Shown here: positions 37,012 to 46,651 of the stretch, piece after piece
Layout: each line of letters begins with the position of its first letter
How positions within the stretch are numbered: the first letter of the stretch is position 1
Source: Nitrospirota bacterium
GTDB taxonomy: Bacteria > Nitrospinota_A > UBA7883 > JACRGQ01
DNA: 47,038 nt
Direction: 5' to 3'
NCBI GenBank assembly: GCA_024275955.1
Contig: JAJRYD010000035.1
Location: 1 to 47,038 of the forward strand
Notes under the pieces: model-generated
Database searches by the model: none
What the model was told of the DNA's origin: nothing
What the model saw: only the letters and a program-made list of their open reading frames with translations
Position numbers and translations under genes: made by a program

Positions 37012-38532
37012 ATGGGAATTTGGGGCTTTTATTTTTTTGTTAAAATCTTTCTTAACCTGAAAAATGTAATCACTCTTAATCTTTCGGCAAACATCCTTTT
37101 TGCTTTTTTTCTGATAATTCCGCTTCCTGAAAAGAAAAGGTTTAGCGAGGCAATTCGAAAGGTCAAAGGCGTTGCCAATCTTGTTCTTGGGTTTTCACTT
37201 TTATGGCATGATTCATATTTCCCATCGCCATATGACATTTACGAAACATTCAAACATAATGGGCTTCCATCAACCGAATACATCTATACATTTTTGATAG
37301 GCTACTACAGCCAAGATATCATTTTTATAGGCGCGGCGGCATTAATAGCCTGTATGTTTCTAGCCCATTATATCAAGATAATGAATGTAGCGATTCTTTT
37401 CCTACTTTTGCTAATTCCCTACAACGTCTCGGGGCAGATAAGCAAAAAGAGCCTTGATGAGCATGTAGAAGAGTTCTTTGACGATGAAGAGATAAAATCT
37501 GTCTCTTTCAGCTACAATAGCTCAGAGCCTCCTGATTTTGACATTATTTTTCTCCATATATGTTCTCTCTCATGGGACGACCTCTACTATGTAGGGCTTG
37601 ATCAGCATCCGATTTTCAAGGAGTTCAACTATCTATTTGAAAACTTCAACAGCGTCACTGCATATAGCGGCCCTGCCATGATAAGGCTGATGAATGCCGC
37701 CTGCGGACAGAAAGCCCATACCGACCTCTACAGCCCATCCCTAAAACAATGCCATATTTTTCAAGAGTTATCCAAAGTGGGATTTGATATCTCCATTGCT
37801 CTTAACCATAACGGAAGATATGGTCAATTTTCCAATCAAATAATCGAATTTGGGCATGTTGACTCAAAGCCGATGAGCCTTGATAGCCTTGAAAGTAAGA
37901 TGCTGATGTTCGACAACTCCCCTGTCTATGACGACTTTGAAGTACTCAATAGCTGGCTTTCAAATAGAATGAAGAACACGCATGAACAATCTGTCTTTTA
38001 TTATAACTCAGTCTCCCTCCATGATGGTGTCCATGCTGTTAATGAGAAAGTTTTGGCTGATGATACTAAAACTATCTACACCAGCCATCTAAAGAAGCTT
38101 CTAGACGAGATGAGAAAATTTATACAGGCCCTTGAAGATTCGGGCAGAAAATTTATTGTTGTTTTTATTCCTGAGCATGGCATGTCGATAAAGGGAAGTA
38201 AGATACAAAAATCAACTCTTAGGGATATTCCTCTTCCTGATATTACAAGAGTTCCGGTTGGCATCAAACTTATAGGGGGAAAGTATAAAAGTGCCAAATT
38301 CAAACAACATAAAATATCAAAACCTACCAGTTACCTCGCTATTGCCCATATGCTAAGCATGTTTATAGAGAAATCTCCCTTTGCCAGCGAGCAGTACTCC
38401 TCAAGAAAATTTATTGACAGCATCCCGATTTCCGATTTTGTGGCAGAAAACGATAGTGGTATTGCTACCAGATATGATGGGAAGTACTTTTTTAAAGTGA
38501 AGGGTAAAAACTGGGTAGAATTGAAAAACTAG
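37012..38532 (+). CDS. bcsG: Cellulose phosphoethanolamine transferase BcsG
   Basis: A 506-residue inner-membrane enzyme that transfers phosphoethanolamine from phospholipid to cellulose in the periplasm. The N-terminus has about four membrane segments (residues 1-140). The periplasmic alkaline-phosphatase-fold domain has ICSLSWDDL (Cys184), TAYSGPAMIRL with the likely nucleophile Ser219, AACGQ, SPVYDD, LHDG and PEHG, matching E. coli BcsG closely. The ribosome-binding site is weak (AAGAAGCGG). bcsE and bcsF, its partners in E. coli, are absent from the window. Confidence 0.92.
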   Translation: MGIWGFYFFVKIFLNLKNVITLNLSANILFAFFLIIPLPEKKRFSEAIRKVKGVANLVLGFSLLWHDSYFPSPYDIYETFKHNGLPSTEYIYTFLIGYYSQDIIFIGAAALIACMFLAHYIKIMNVAILFLLLLIPYNVSGQISKKSLDEHVEEFFDDEEIKSVSFSYNSSEPPDFDIIFLHICSLSWDDLYYVGLDQHPIFKEFNYLFENFNSVTAYSGPAMIRLMNAACGQKAHTDLYSPSLKQCHIFQELSKVGFDISIALNHNGRYGQFSNQIIEFGHVDSKPMSLDSLESKMLMFDNSPVYDDFEVLNSWLSNRMKNTHEQSVFYYNSVSLHDGVHAVNEKVLADDTKTIYTSHLKKLLDEMRKFIQALEDSGRKFIVVFIPEHGMSIKGSKIQKSTLRDIPLPDITRVPVGIKLIGGKYKSAKFKQHKISKPTSYLAIAHMLSMFIEKSPFASEQYSSRKFIDSIPISDFVAENDSGIATRYDGKYFFKVKGKNWVELKN

Positions 38533-38720
38533 AACAGGGAGTACTTTTGCTAATCCGCGATACTTCTTCAGTCGTCACGTTAGGGTTGCATGCGTATTCC
38601 GACGCAAATCGGCATTTCCTTTTTTCGCTACCTGATATATCCAAATTGCACATCCTTTCAAGTAGCCTGTAGCCAGATTGCCCAGTATGATAGAGCGGCA
38701 TTCCTAAAGAGAAATAAAAA
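38533..38720. other. Intergenic gap upstream of the beta-rich protein gene
   Basis: A 188-bp gap with no recognisable gene or promoter. A GCCGATTTGCGTCGG-like imperfect inverted repeat (about 38599-38614) is the only structure seen. Confidence 0.3.
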
Positions 38721-40196
38721 ATGCGGGAGAAACTAAAAATAACCGATAAAATAGCGCGGACTAAAAAAGCCTTTTTGCACTTCGCTTGCCGTATGAAACG
38801 CTTACGGCTGAAAACAGCTTTTCCACTTTCCATCGCCAGATCTTTTTTTCCCATTCTTTTTCCCATTTTACTTACTCCGTTGTATGCATCAGCTAAAGAT
38901 TTTCCTATCGCTTACCCTGGTTACAGCTGGGGAAAGCTTATCCACGACAATGATAAAGTAGGCGGTAACGGCGGGCAGTGGAATATTGTGCAGGGAGTGG
39001 ACTGGTACAAGTTTTCGGGGGATATCGTGCTGAACACCTATGGGGCTTTCAACCATCGCTCAAGAGAAAACAACACCCGCTACTACAACTCGGAGGGGCC
39101 GGCGGTAGGTGTCGAGCTTGTTAAAGGCCCTGTCTCGCTAGGTTACGAATACTATAAGGAAAGGCTTCCAAAACTTCAGGAGACCTCTCATAACCGAGCT
39201 TACTACTTCAAAGGCTATTTGGATTGGGAACATATAATGCTCTCTAATGAAACAAAATTTCCAGGTTCTCTCTGGTTCCAGACAACTCACGATGTAAGCG
39301 GCATCAACGGTTCCGGAATCCAGTTTTCTCTTAATCAAGGAATTAATCTGTACAGATTCCCCAAGGATATTGACCTGAATGCTTATGTTGAATACAACTA
39401 TCGCTCAAGGGACAAAAACCAGAAATATTACGACGCCAATGGCCCCGCGGTTGGGATAGAAGTTAGATATTCTTCTTTTCGTGCCGGTATTGATTATTTT
39501 TGGGAGAGCCTGCCTCCCTTGAATGAAAGTTCCTATCGGTTTCAAATCTATCTTAGCTGGTTTGTAACTTGGGATTTGAAAAACTACTTCAAATCCAAAC
39601 CTGAAAGGAGAGAAGTGGTTGAAATTACTGGCACCGACATTTTTATAGTGGAAGAAAAAAAACCGCTGATAAATCCCAAAATTGAAGATGAGCTGATTGC
39701 AGGAGATCTCGATAAGCCAACCATCAGTAGCTCGGAGAAGGCGGCGAAAACAGAGAATGCCACTGCCATCTCCGAAGAGCCAGCAAATGCCGGTAAAAGT
39801 AGCATCTCTATAGAGGCAGGCGCCTCCTTCGACGATCCTGAAAAAGATATTCGAAAAGCGATAGAAGGCTGGCTAACGGCATGGAGCTCAGAGGATATTG
39901 ATGCGTATGCCGGTTTCTATTCTTCAGACTTTCTCTCGGCAAAAGGCCTTAATAAGGATGAACATATTAAAGATAAAAGAGGCGCGTTTGCCAAGCCACA
40001 CTCCCCCCATGTAGCAATAAGCAACCTTGCTATCGCAATAAAAGGCGACATCATTGATGTGGTATTTATGCAGAGTTCAGAGCCGAACTCTTCTCAGCAG
40101 ATAGGATGGAAGAGGCTTGTTTGGAGCAAGTATGGTGATGAATGGAAAATACTGTATGAGAGAGATAGCGCGAATAAATTATTATTAACTTTTTAA
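38721..40196 (+). CDS. Exported beta-rich protein with repeated module and C-terminal NTF2-like domain
   Basis: A 491-residue protein of unknown function. A signal peptide ends near residue 58 (YASA-KD). Two homologous beta-rich modules follow, at about 85-152 and 198-268. Each has alternating strands, an NHRSR/NYRSR turn, a YY..GPAVGVE/YY..GPAVGIE core and a final LGYEYYKERLPKL/AGIDYFWESLPPL strand, resembling outer-membrane barrel strands. A charged linker (296-372) leads to an NTF2-like domain (373-484) with AIEGWLTAWSSEDIDAYAGF, VVFMQ and GWKRLVW. That domain is clearly homologous to one inserted in BcsB next door. ATG 38721 has an AAGAG site; ATG 38793 would give a shorter signal peptide. 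It converges on bcsZ with a 13-bp gap. I infer an outer-membrane component of cellulose export in place of BcsC. Confidence 0.75.
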   Translation: MREKLKITDKIARTKKAFLHFACRMKRLRLKTAFPLSIARSFFPILFPILLTPLYASAKDFPIAYPGYSWGKLIHDNDKVGGNGGQWNIVQGVDWYKFSGDIVLNTYGAFNHRSRENNTRYYNSEGPAVGVELVKGPVSLGYEYYKERLPKLQETSHNRAYYFKGYLDWEHIMLSNETKFPGSLWFQTTHDVSGINGSGIQFSLNQGINLYRFPKDIDLNAYVEYNYRSRDKNQKYYDANGPAVGIEVRYSSFRAGIDYFWESLPPLNESSYRFQIYLSWFVTWDLKNYFKSKPERREVVEITGTDIFIVEEKKPLINPKIEDELIAGDLDKPTISSSEKAAKTENATAISEEPANAGKSSISIEAGASFDDPEKDIRKAIEGWLTAWSSEDIDAYAGFYSSDFLSAKGLNKDEHIKDKRGAFAKPHSPHVAISNLAIAIKGDIIDVVFMQSSEPNSSQQIGWKRLVWSKYGDEWKILYERDSANKLLLTF

Positions 40197-40209
40197 GTGG
40201 TGCTTCAAA

Positions 40210-41244
40210 CTAATAAAATGCATCTTCAGTTATCGACAGGAGATAAAGGCTGAAAGAGTAGTAGCTTTTCTCATCCTGCTCAAGCCGTTTTTTGGCCTCC
40301 TTGAACAGTTTCTCGCTTAAACTTTCTCTGCCAAGTTTTTTTGCCGCCAGACCAAAGACGGCGTAGAACCCAGGCGAACCATGAGCCAGAGAAACGGAGT
40401 TCCTGTCGAGGTCAACCCAATCCGGGATATACCCAAGCTTATCGTAATGGTTAAGTATTTTATGCACTCCGGGCGGCAAAGCGGAAGGTTCGCTGATAGC
40501 CAGGTTCATTACTACTCTTATGGCGTTGCTGTAAAAAAGAGTCGATTTACTTTCGAAAATCTTTATTTCCGATCCGGTGAGCTTAAGCCATTCCGGCGGT
40601 AGTTCATAATCGCTGAAAGAGCTTTTTCCAAGAATTTGCAGGCTATCTTTATAGACCTTTTCCCAAAACTTGCGGTCATCGTAGACCGCGAACTTTCTGT
40701 ACGCTTCAAACAAAAAGTAGGATGGGTTCATGATAATCGAATCCTCATGCGCATGCCCATAATAACTTGCCAAAAGAAGAGTTTTACCGTTCCATTCAAT
40801 TGGAAGGTTAACCCTTATGCTTCCAATGATTTTTTTACCTTCTTCTAGGTAGCTTTTTTGCTTCCATTTTTCGAAAGCCTTTAGAAGCGCCAGTGATATC
40901 AGAAGGTCTCCGTCAGTCGCATTATTAAAGTCGATAACTCCCCATGAGCCGTTGGCCCGTTTCCCCCATAACCACGGAATGAGAGAATCCTCCCTTTTGT
41001 GCATATTGTTATAAAGCCATTGGTGCATCTTTTTAAAGCTTGCCTTGTCGTTATAGGCAACTGCGAGAAGCATCCCATAGCCCATGCTTTCCGAATGCGA
41101 AGAGCTGTTTTGATAATAGTCGACGACTCTCCCCTCTTTGGTAATAAACTGCTCCTTGTACTTTTCCCACAGCGTTTTGGCTTCCAGCGGCTGAGGCAAA
41201 AATAATCCAACAATAAAAATCAGAGAGACTATCGGCTTAATCAT
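40210..41244 (-). CDS. bcsZ: Periplasmic endo-1,4-beta-glucanase BcsZ (GH8)
   Basis: A 344-residue cellulase that trims nascent cellulose during export. Residues 1-22 are a signal peptide (LEA-K). The GH8 general acid is Glu52 in SHSESMGYGM, and NATDGDLLI (Asp111, Asp113) supplies the catalytic-site acids. I place the start at ATG 41244, with GAGG nine bases upstream inside the bcsB end; longer starts at 41286 and 41262 put charged residues ahead of the signal peptide. It is the last gene of bcsA-B-Z. Confidence 0.92.
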   Translation of the reverse strand: MIKPIVSLIFIVGLFLPQPLEAKTLWEKYKEQFITKEGRVVDYYQNSSSHSESMGYGMLLAVAYNDKASFKKMHQWLYNNMHKREDSLIPWLWGKRANGSWGVIDFNNATDGDLLISLALLKAFEKWKQKSYLEEGKKIIGSIRVNLPIEWNGKTLLLASYYGHAHEDSIIMNPSYFLFEAYRKFAVYDDRKFWEKVYKDSLQILGKSSFSDYELPPEWLKLTGSEIKIFESKSTLFYSNAIRVVMNLAISEPSALPPGVHKILNHYDKLGYIPDWVDLDRNSVSLAHGSPGFYAVFGLAAKKLGRESLSEKLFKEAKKRLEQDEKSYYSFSLYLLSITEDAFY

Positions 41245-41245
41245 T

Positions 41246-44062
41246 TTATTTTTCCTCGTCATCTTTTTGTGGTAGCTTTCTCGCAATAAAGAAGAAGAGC
41301 AACGCCTTTTTTAAAACTGCAAAAACTCCAAGAACTGACCGCCCGACTTCCGGATCTTCCTCACTAGCCTTGCGTACCAAGATATTTCTGTACATCATTA
41401 TGGTCGACATTATCAACATTACCAACAGAATACCGCCGACGATGTAGAGAGCATTTGGGTGCGTATAAAAATAGAGCGCGCCCTTCTGCAAGATGCTATT
41501 GGCTCCAATGTAGTAGGCTTTCTCCGTTGTCAAGCTACTTACCTCGTATCCGGGTTTGTTAAAATCGACGATAACAAAATCCTTTTTCCCTTTTTCCTGC
41601 ACTCCGGCATCGGTCATCGCCAATCCTAGTTTGGCGAGGTCTTCCTCTGTTTCGGCAGAAAACAGAATGGCGGTTTTGTTGTTGCCGTATGGCGATTTAA
41701 ATTCCAGAATCAAGCCTCTGTTTGCTCCGATATCCGATATCTGCCGGATCTGCGCGAAGGTTTCGCCCATCGGGTTTTTAGAAAAAGGGTAAGGAACCTT
41801 GGTTATATTCTTAAGGCTTAATTCCGAATTGCCGGCAACTTCATCCATTAAGGAAGCGATCGTTCCGAACACCATAATATTGCCGTTCCATTTGTCCGGC
41901 ATATTTTTTCTTACATTAATTGAAAAAAGGGGAAAGCCATTATTCTGGGAGATCATCCCTACCGTATTCATCGCGGCTTCCAAAGCCGGGTTGTCTTTAT
42001 CGGAGAGAACTATAAGTGTGTTTGATCCATCAGGCCATACCGTGAAAGGGTATCCATTAAGCATAAAAAGGGCAATGTTCGGCATTTTAACAAAATGCGG
42101 CATTTTGGGAAAAGAGAGTTCGGAATTATCGTGTATGGTCAAAACAAGGCTTTCCGGGAGTACAAGCTGGCATTCTTCGCTATCGGGAATCATCACAGGT
42201 TTAAAGCTAACCTTATTCTTACCCGGCTTGAAGAGATAGGTAGGTATCGATATTTCATAATCTTCAAGTGTCGCGCCTTTAGGATTGTCAAATGATATTG
42301 TTGTTGCAAAAACCCCGTTTAGCAGAATATTAAGGCCCGAATCAGCTCTGAGACCTCCAGAGTAAACAAAATTCAGGCTTAGTTTCGCGTATTGGTTCGG
42401 CTTAATATCAAAATCAGGCGGAAGGTTGAATGACAAATCTTTTGGAGCAGGCAATAACCCAATGAAAGTTTTTGTATGGAAGCCGAGCTTTTGAAATTTT
42501 GTAGGTTTTCCGGTCTCAAGTACCGCTTTGCCGGAATAGGTTTTTATATCGTTTACCTTGAACTCAAGGACTTCCATTTCGCTCACGCCCGGGTAAGGAA
42601 AGGTAAGGGATATTAATGCTTCGGTCGCAAGTTTTATATCATCCTCACTCTTTCCTGATAGAATTATCAGTGCGTGGGTGGGATCATCATCATGCACGAG
42701 CTTTTTAAGTTTCTTTGCGGGAAGCTTCTCGACAACTTTTTCTTCGAGCTGTACAGGAGGCTTTTCGCGGCTCCATTTTTCCGACAAAATCTTTAATTCA
42801 CTTCCTTCCTTTACCCAAACAAGCTCCTTCCATCCATCGTGTTTAAATCTCTCCCACTTTTTCCCAACAAGCGATGCCAAGCGATACTTCTGCATAAAAA
42901 CAGCTTGAGTCTTCTTCCCCTGAGGAACAATAGAAATATCGCTTATTGTTATTATCGGCATCCCAATTTTATTAAAAAGATCTTTCTTCTTTTGGATATA
43001 GCTTTTTTGCTTTTCCCCCTGCTCTGAAATAAATCTTAAGGAATAAAAACCGGCATATGATTTAATCTCCTCGTTAGTCCATGAATCAAGCCATTTGTCA
43101 ATTGCTTCTCTGGCTTCAGATTTCTGGATATTACTCTTTGCCTCCTCTTTATCTTCTTCCACTGAATGGCCCTCAGATATCGGAAAAGTATTGATAATAT
43201 CTGTAGATTCTATTTTACCAAGCGGCAGTTTGGCTATTTTTATTGAAGGCCCGGAGATATCCGTTGGAATATTCGCCGGCAGGATATTTCTTATATCATC
43301 ACCCACACCAATCATAATATTATCCACTCCGGGTTTTATCTTATCCGATACTGAAAAAGTTACCGGAACATAATCAAACCTTTTTGCAATGCCGGAAGCC
43401 AGCACTGTAGCTGTGGTAAGCATCGTGTCGGAGGCATCAGCATGACCACCTGGAATGACAATGTTAATGTTCCCCCTTTCGAATGTTTTATTGTCAAACA
43501 GAAAGTTGTGCGCTTTTGATAGAACCAGAGGAACAGGGAGTGGATCGTAATCAATTTCTATATATGCGTTGTGGAAATCAATATCTGTCCAAAGGTTAGG
43601 GTCGCAAGGATGTTCGCACTCAAAGGAGAAGTGTTGTCCTACAAAGAAGCTTATTTCGTTATACTTATGTCCAAGAAGTTTTTGCGGTATTTCAAATAAA
43701 ACAGATTGCTCCGGTTCTTCCAGCCCCAGAACCTGTGTCCAGACAGGTTTGCTGTTTACTCTGACCGCGATCATTGAGCCTTCAGGAATGAGGGTGGGAG
43801 AGCTTACAAACCTGAAGTTTATAGTCGCTTTATTAATCTTCCATCTTTCCGGTATCGGCAGATAGATACTAAAGGTGCTTTTGTTGCACCTCATGTGGGC
43901 AATTTTTTTTCCTAAGAATTTTTCAAGCGGCATACGCACAATTTCGGCATTAACAGCTGAAGCAGTCGATAGAAGGAGGCCGAAGAGCAGGAAAAGTAAT
44001 CTGCTGACTACAGGGATGGATGAACCTCTGTCAAAACCCGGGCTTTCAGATAAGATGTTCAC
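41246..44062 (-). CDS. bcsB: Cellulose synthase periplasmic subunit BcsB with inserted NTF2-like domain
   Basis: A 938-residue subunit, about 160 longer than E. coli BcsB. A signal peptide (residues 18-39) is followed by carbohydrate-binding and flavodoxin-like repeats, and a C-terminal membrane anchor lies near 884-905 (YIVGGILLVMLIMSTIMM). Residues about 283-460 interrupt the first flavodoxin-like domain between GPSIKIAKLP and THALIILSGKS, segments that are adjacent in ordinary BcsB. The insert holds an NTF2-like domain (about 317-432: AIDKWLDSWTNEEIKSYAGF, AVFMQ, GWKELVW) homologous to that of the exported protein at 38721. The start is GTG, overlapping the bcsA stop (GTGA), so the two are translationally coupled. 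Confidence 0.92.
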   Translation of the reverse strand: MNILSESPGFDRGSSIPVVSRLLFLLFGLLLSTASAVNAEIVRMPLEKFLGKKIAHMRCNKSTFSIYLPIPERWKINKATINFRFVSSPTLIPEGSMIAVRVNSKPVWTQVLGLEEPEQSVLFEIPQKLLGHKYNEISFFVGQHFSFECEHPCDPNLWTDIDFHNAYIEIDYDPLPVPLVLSKAHNFLFDNKTFERGNINIVIPGGHADASDTMLTTATVLASGIAKRFDYVPVTFSVSDKIKPGVDNIMIGVGDDIRNILPANIPTDISGPSIKIAKLPLGKIESTDIINTFPISEGHSVEEDKEEAKSNIQKSEAREAIDKWLDSWTNEEIKSYAGFYSLRFISEQGEKQKSYIQKKKDLFNKIGMPIITISDISIVPQGKKTQAVFMQKYRLASLVGKKWERFKHDGWKELVWVKEGSELKILSEKWSREKPPVQLEEKVVEKLPAKKLKKLVHDDDPTHALIILSGKSEDDIKLATEALISLTFPYPGVSEMEVLEFKVNDIKTYSGKAVLETGKPTKFQKLGFHTKTFIGLLPAPKDLSFNLPPDFDIKPNQYAKLSLNFVYSGGLRADSGLNILLNGVFATTISFDNPKGATLEDYEISIPTYLFKPGKNKVSFKPVMIPDSEECQLVLPESLVLTIHDNSELSFPKMPHFVKMPNIALFMLNGYPFTVWPDGSNTLIVLSDKDNPALEAAMNTVGMISQNNGFPLFSINVRKNMPDKWNGNIMVFGTIASLMDEVAGNSELSLKNITKVPYPFSKNPMGETFAQIRQISDIGANRGLILEFKSPYGNNKTAILFSAETEEDLAKLGLAMTDAGVQEKGKKDFVIVDFNKPGYEVSSLTTEKAYYIGANSILQKGALYFYTHPNALYIVGGILLVMLIMSTIMMYRNILVRKASEEDPEVGRSVLGVFAVLKKALLFFFIARKLPQKDDEEK

Positions 44063-46311
44063 TTTGCCTCTTCAAACTTCCTTTTTAAGAAGACTTTTGC
44101 GAACTTAGCCTGCCGCTTTACAAAAGAAGTTATAAGTTCAACTATTCCTTTAAATCCAGCTCTAAAAAGATGCATCAGAAGCATCGAAGTGCCGGTAAAA
44201 TTAGATTTTTGATCCCATATAGACGCCCATCTTTGACTGCTTCCATAAACAAAGGCGACAATACTATCGAAATCTTCTTCAATATTATTATACTCAACAC
44301 CGCAGAACAGAGTTCCATCACTTCCTTTTGACGCTACTCTCTGAAGAGTTCCTTCAAAGTAGAATTTTTCTCCGGACTTCTTGTAAAGTATCTCTAAAAT
44401 TACTTTCCCTTTGGGCTTTGGCTTATCCTGAAATTTGCCTATGAAACTTAGACCGTGCAAGGAAATATCCTGAATCTTGCACTCTACTGTTTCCGATGTC
44501 TCGGGGATTGTGACCATTACTTCCCCTGAAGTATTTATTCTGTGGTAGCTTCTAACCTGCTTTCTCTCCCAGAACGCTCCTATCGAGATGGTAACCATAA
44601 CTATGTTGTAGGCGCACCATATTGATGTAAAGAAGAGTACATCCCTGTAAAGCGGTAACGATACCCATTTGACCATACCAAAATAAATCGCGGTAAGATT
44701 AATCCCAATGATAATAAGAAATGCCGATGCCAACGGGTTGAGACTCTCTTTTTCTATGGTACTCCCTTTTGGAGTAACCTTGAACATCGGTTTCCTTGGA
44801 TTTATAATCACCGAAATTATCGCGGGAAGAAGGAACAGTGCCTGTACACTTTCATAGATTTCAGAAAAAATCGGCTCTCTTGCTTTCCCAAAATAGAATT
44901 CCATCACCAGCATAGTGCTAAAAAGGTACGGTAGAGCATAAACTACTATTTGCGACATCGACGCATTGTAGACCATCAGGCCAAATATGAGAAAAAGGCT
45001 AGGGGCGATATAAAACATAAACCTTGAAAGACCGAAAAACCAGAAAAAGCTCGAACTAAAATAGCATACCCTTTGAGCGAATGTCAGGCCTTTCATTGTC
45101 AATATATTCCTGAGAAGGAATATCTGCATCATCCCTTGGGCCCATCTGGTTCTTTGAATTATGTAATCGTCTAATGTTTCAGGGGAAAGACCGCATACCA
45201 TCGGGTAATTAACATATACGCTATTGTAGCCCATGGCATGCAGAGAAAGAGATGTCTCTGCATCTTCGGTTATGGTATCCCCGGATATTCCTCCATTTTT
45301 ATCAAGATATTTCCTGCGTAAAACGGCGGCGGAACCGCAAAAATAACTTCCGTTCCAAAAGTCAAGGCCGGTATGGATTACACGAAAAAACATATCATTT
45401 TCAACGGACATTTTGGAACCGTAATCAACACTTTTTTCAACAGGAGTCTGGTTTATAAAAAAGTGAGGGGTCTGTGCCAGAAAAAGCTTTTCGTCCGCCA
45501 AAAAGTAACCAACGGTATTGGTCAGAATATCCCTTGTCGGTACATGGTCGCAATCAAGTACCAGCACAAGGTCGCCATTAGTATGAATCAGGGCATTATT
45601 GATATTCCCAGCTTTGGCTTTGCTGTTATCATCCCTGGTTATATACTCAACCCCAAGCTTTTTTGCCAATTTCCTGAACTTGTAATATCGCTCCCACGCA
45701 TCTTTTGATGTTTTTGGGTTGTTCCTCCTTGCCACGGTACCGCCATCGTCGATTATGTAGATATTAAACTTATCAGGAGGGTATTCAATATTCTTTGCGG
45801 CGGAGCATGTAACACGGACTATATTCTCTGCTTCAGAATATGTTGGAATCAGTACATCCACCGTCGGTAGCGACTTTTCGGACCAGTTGCCAAGCCGATA
45901 ACCTCTTCGGTTAATAGGCCATATGTTTATGAACATGCTTAAAAGGTGTAGCGTAATGCCGTGTACCTCAGCTAGGTATAAAGCTCCCATTGCGGTAAAA
46001 TTCACTACCCCTGTGTATGACAAAGTTTCAAAAGTTCTCCAGTAGAGATACCTCAGCGCAAGGAATGCCGCGATCATCATAAAAATTACACGCCACGGAG
46101 CCTTCCTGAAAAATTTTATTTTTAATGCCAAAAAAAGAATGGCAAAAGCACCCCAGTAAATCAATAGTTTATCTGGAAAAGATAAAGTCCTGTCAAATGA
46201 ATAGACAATATAAGCAAGAATTGTGACTATCAAAAATAAAAGGAACTTAATAGCAGTAAAAAAAGTTGTCGAGAAAGCCGATTCATTATAAATTCCAATT
46301 AAATTTGGCAT
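44059..46311 (-). CDS. bcsA: Cellulose synthase catalytic subunit BcsA
   Basis: A 750-residue inner-membrane processive GT2 enzyme polymerising UDP-glucose. Catalytic motifs are DDGG (188-191), DCD (253-255), TED (348-350) and QRTRW (386-390). About eight membrane segments flank the glycosyltransferase domain. The C-terminal PilZ domain carries the c-di-GMP motif RxxxR (Arg587/Arg591) and DISLHG (Asp615, Ser617, Gly620), so activation by c-di-GMP is expected. Residues after about 700 form a basic helix. It is first in the bcsA-B-Z operon. A TGTAACG-N8-CGTTACA repeat lies 91 bp upstream. Confidence 0.97.
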   Translation of the reverse strand: MPNLIGIYNESAFSTTFFTAIKFLLFLIVTILAYIVYSFDRTLSFPDKLLIYWGAFAILFLALKIKFFRKAPWRVIFMMIAAFLALRYLYWRTFETLSYTGVVNFTAMGALYLAEVHGITLHLLSMFINIWPINRRGYRLGNWSEKSLPTVDVLIPTYSEAENIVRVTCSAAKNIEYPPDKFNIYIIDDGGTVARRNNPKTSKDAWERYYKFRKLAKKLGVEYITRDDNSKAKAGNINNALIHTNGDLVLVLDCDHVPTRDILTNTVGYFLADEKLFLAQTPHFFINQTPVEKSVDYGSKMSVENDMFFRVIHTGLDFWNGSYFCGSAAVLRRKYLDKNGGISGDTITEDAETSLSLHAMGYNSVYVNYPMVCGLSPETLDDYIIQRTRWAQGMMQIFLLRNILTMKGLTFAQRVCYFSSSFFWFFGLSRFMFYIAPSLFLIFGLMVYNASMSQIVVYALPYLFSTMLVMEFYFGKAREPIFSEIYESVQALFLLPAIISVIINPRKPMFKVTPKGSTIEKESLNPLASAFLIIIGINLTAIYFGMVKWVSLPLYRDVLFFTSIWCAYNIVMVTISIGAFWERKQVRSYHRINTSGEVMVTIPETSETVECKIQDISLHGLSFIGKFQDKPKPKGKVILEILYKKSGEKFYFEGTLQRVASKGSDGTLFCGVEYNNIEEDFDSIVAFVYGSSQRWASIWDQKSNFTGTSMLLMHLFRAGFKGIVELITSFVKRQAKFAKVFLKRKFEEAK

Positions 46312-46401
46312 CTAACCTATTCAAAAATAAGAGACAGCTGAAAATAGCACAATGCTCTTATTAAACAACTATCGGCATAATAAAAGGCAATATTAGCACA
46401 A

Positions 46402-46423
46402 TGTAACGCAAAATTCCGTTACA
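46402..46423. promoter_or_regulatory. Inverted repeat upstream of bcsA, candidate operator
   Basis: Perfect 7-bp arms TGTAACG and CGTTACA separated by eight bases, centred about 100 bp upstream of the bcsA start codon. Size and spacing fit a dimeric transcription factor. No clear promoter boxes pin it. Confidence 0.45.
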
Positions 46424-46635
46424 CTTTTCCCCAGTTGGTTTTTGGAAAAGAAATATGATTCCCGGTTTCTCTGTGAATCAGGTAAAAAGACAAGCTAATT
46501 TCACAATGTCCCCGCTTATTTTTTTCTATCCCATTATTTAGATTGAGCTACCGCAAGATTATTTTGGAGTCACAAAACTGACACAATCACCAAATTCGTG
46601 TGTCATTAAAGACCGATGCCAGAGGATAAACAATT

Positions 46636-46651
46636 GAAAAACCGAAGGTTT
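46636..46651 (-). terminator. Terminator of tRNA-Gly
   Basis: On the minus strand AAACC-TTC-GGTTT followed by a T-run begins three bases after the encoded CCA. The same element is repeated in decayed form beside the scars at 35629 and 15351. Confidence 0.7.
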
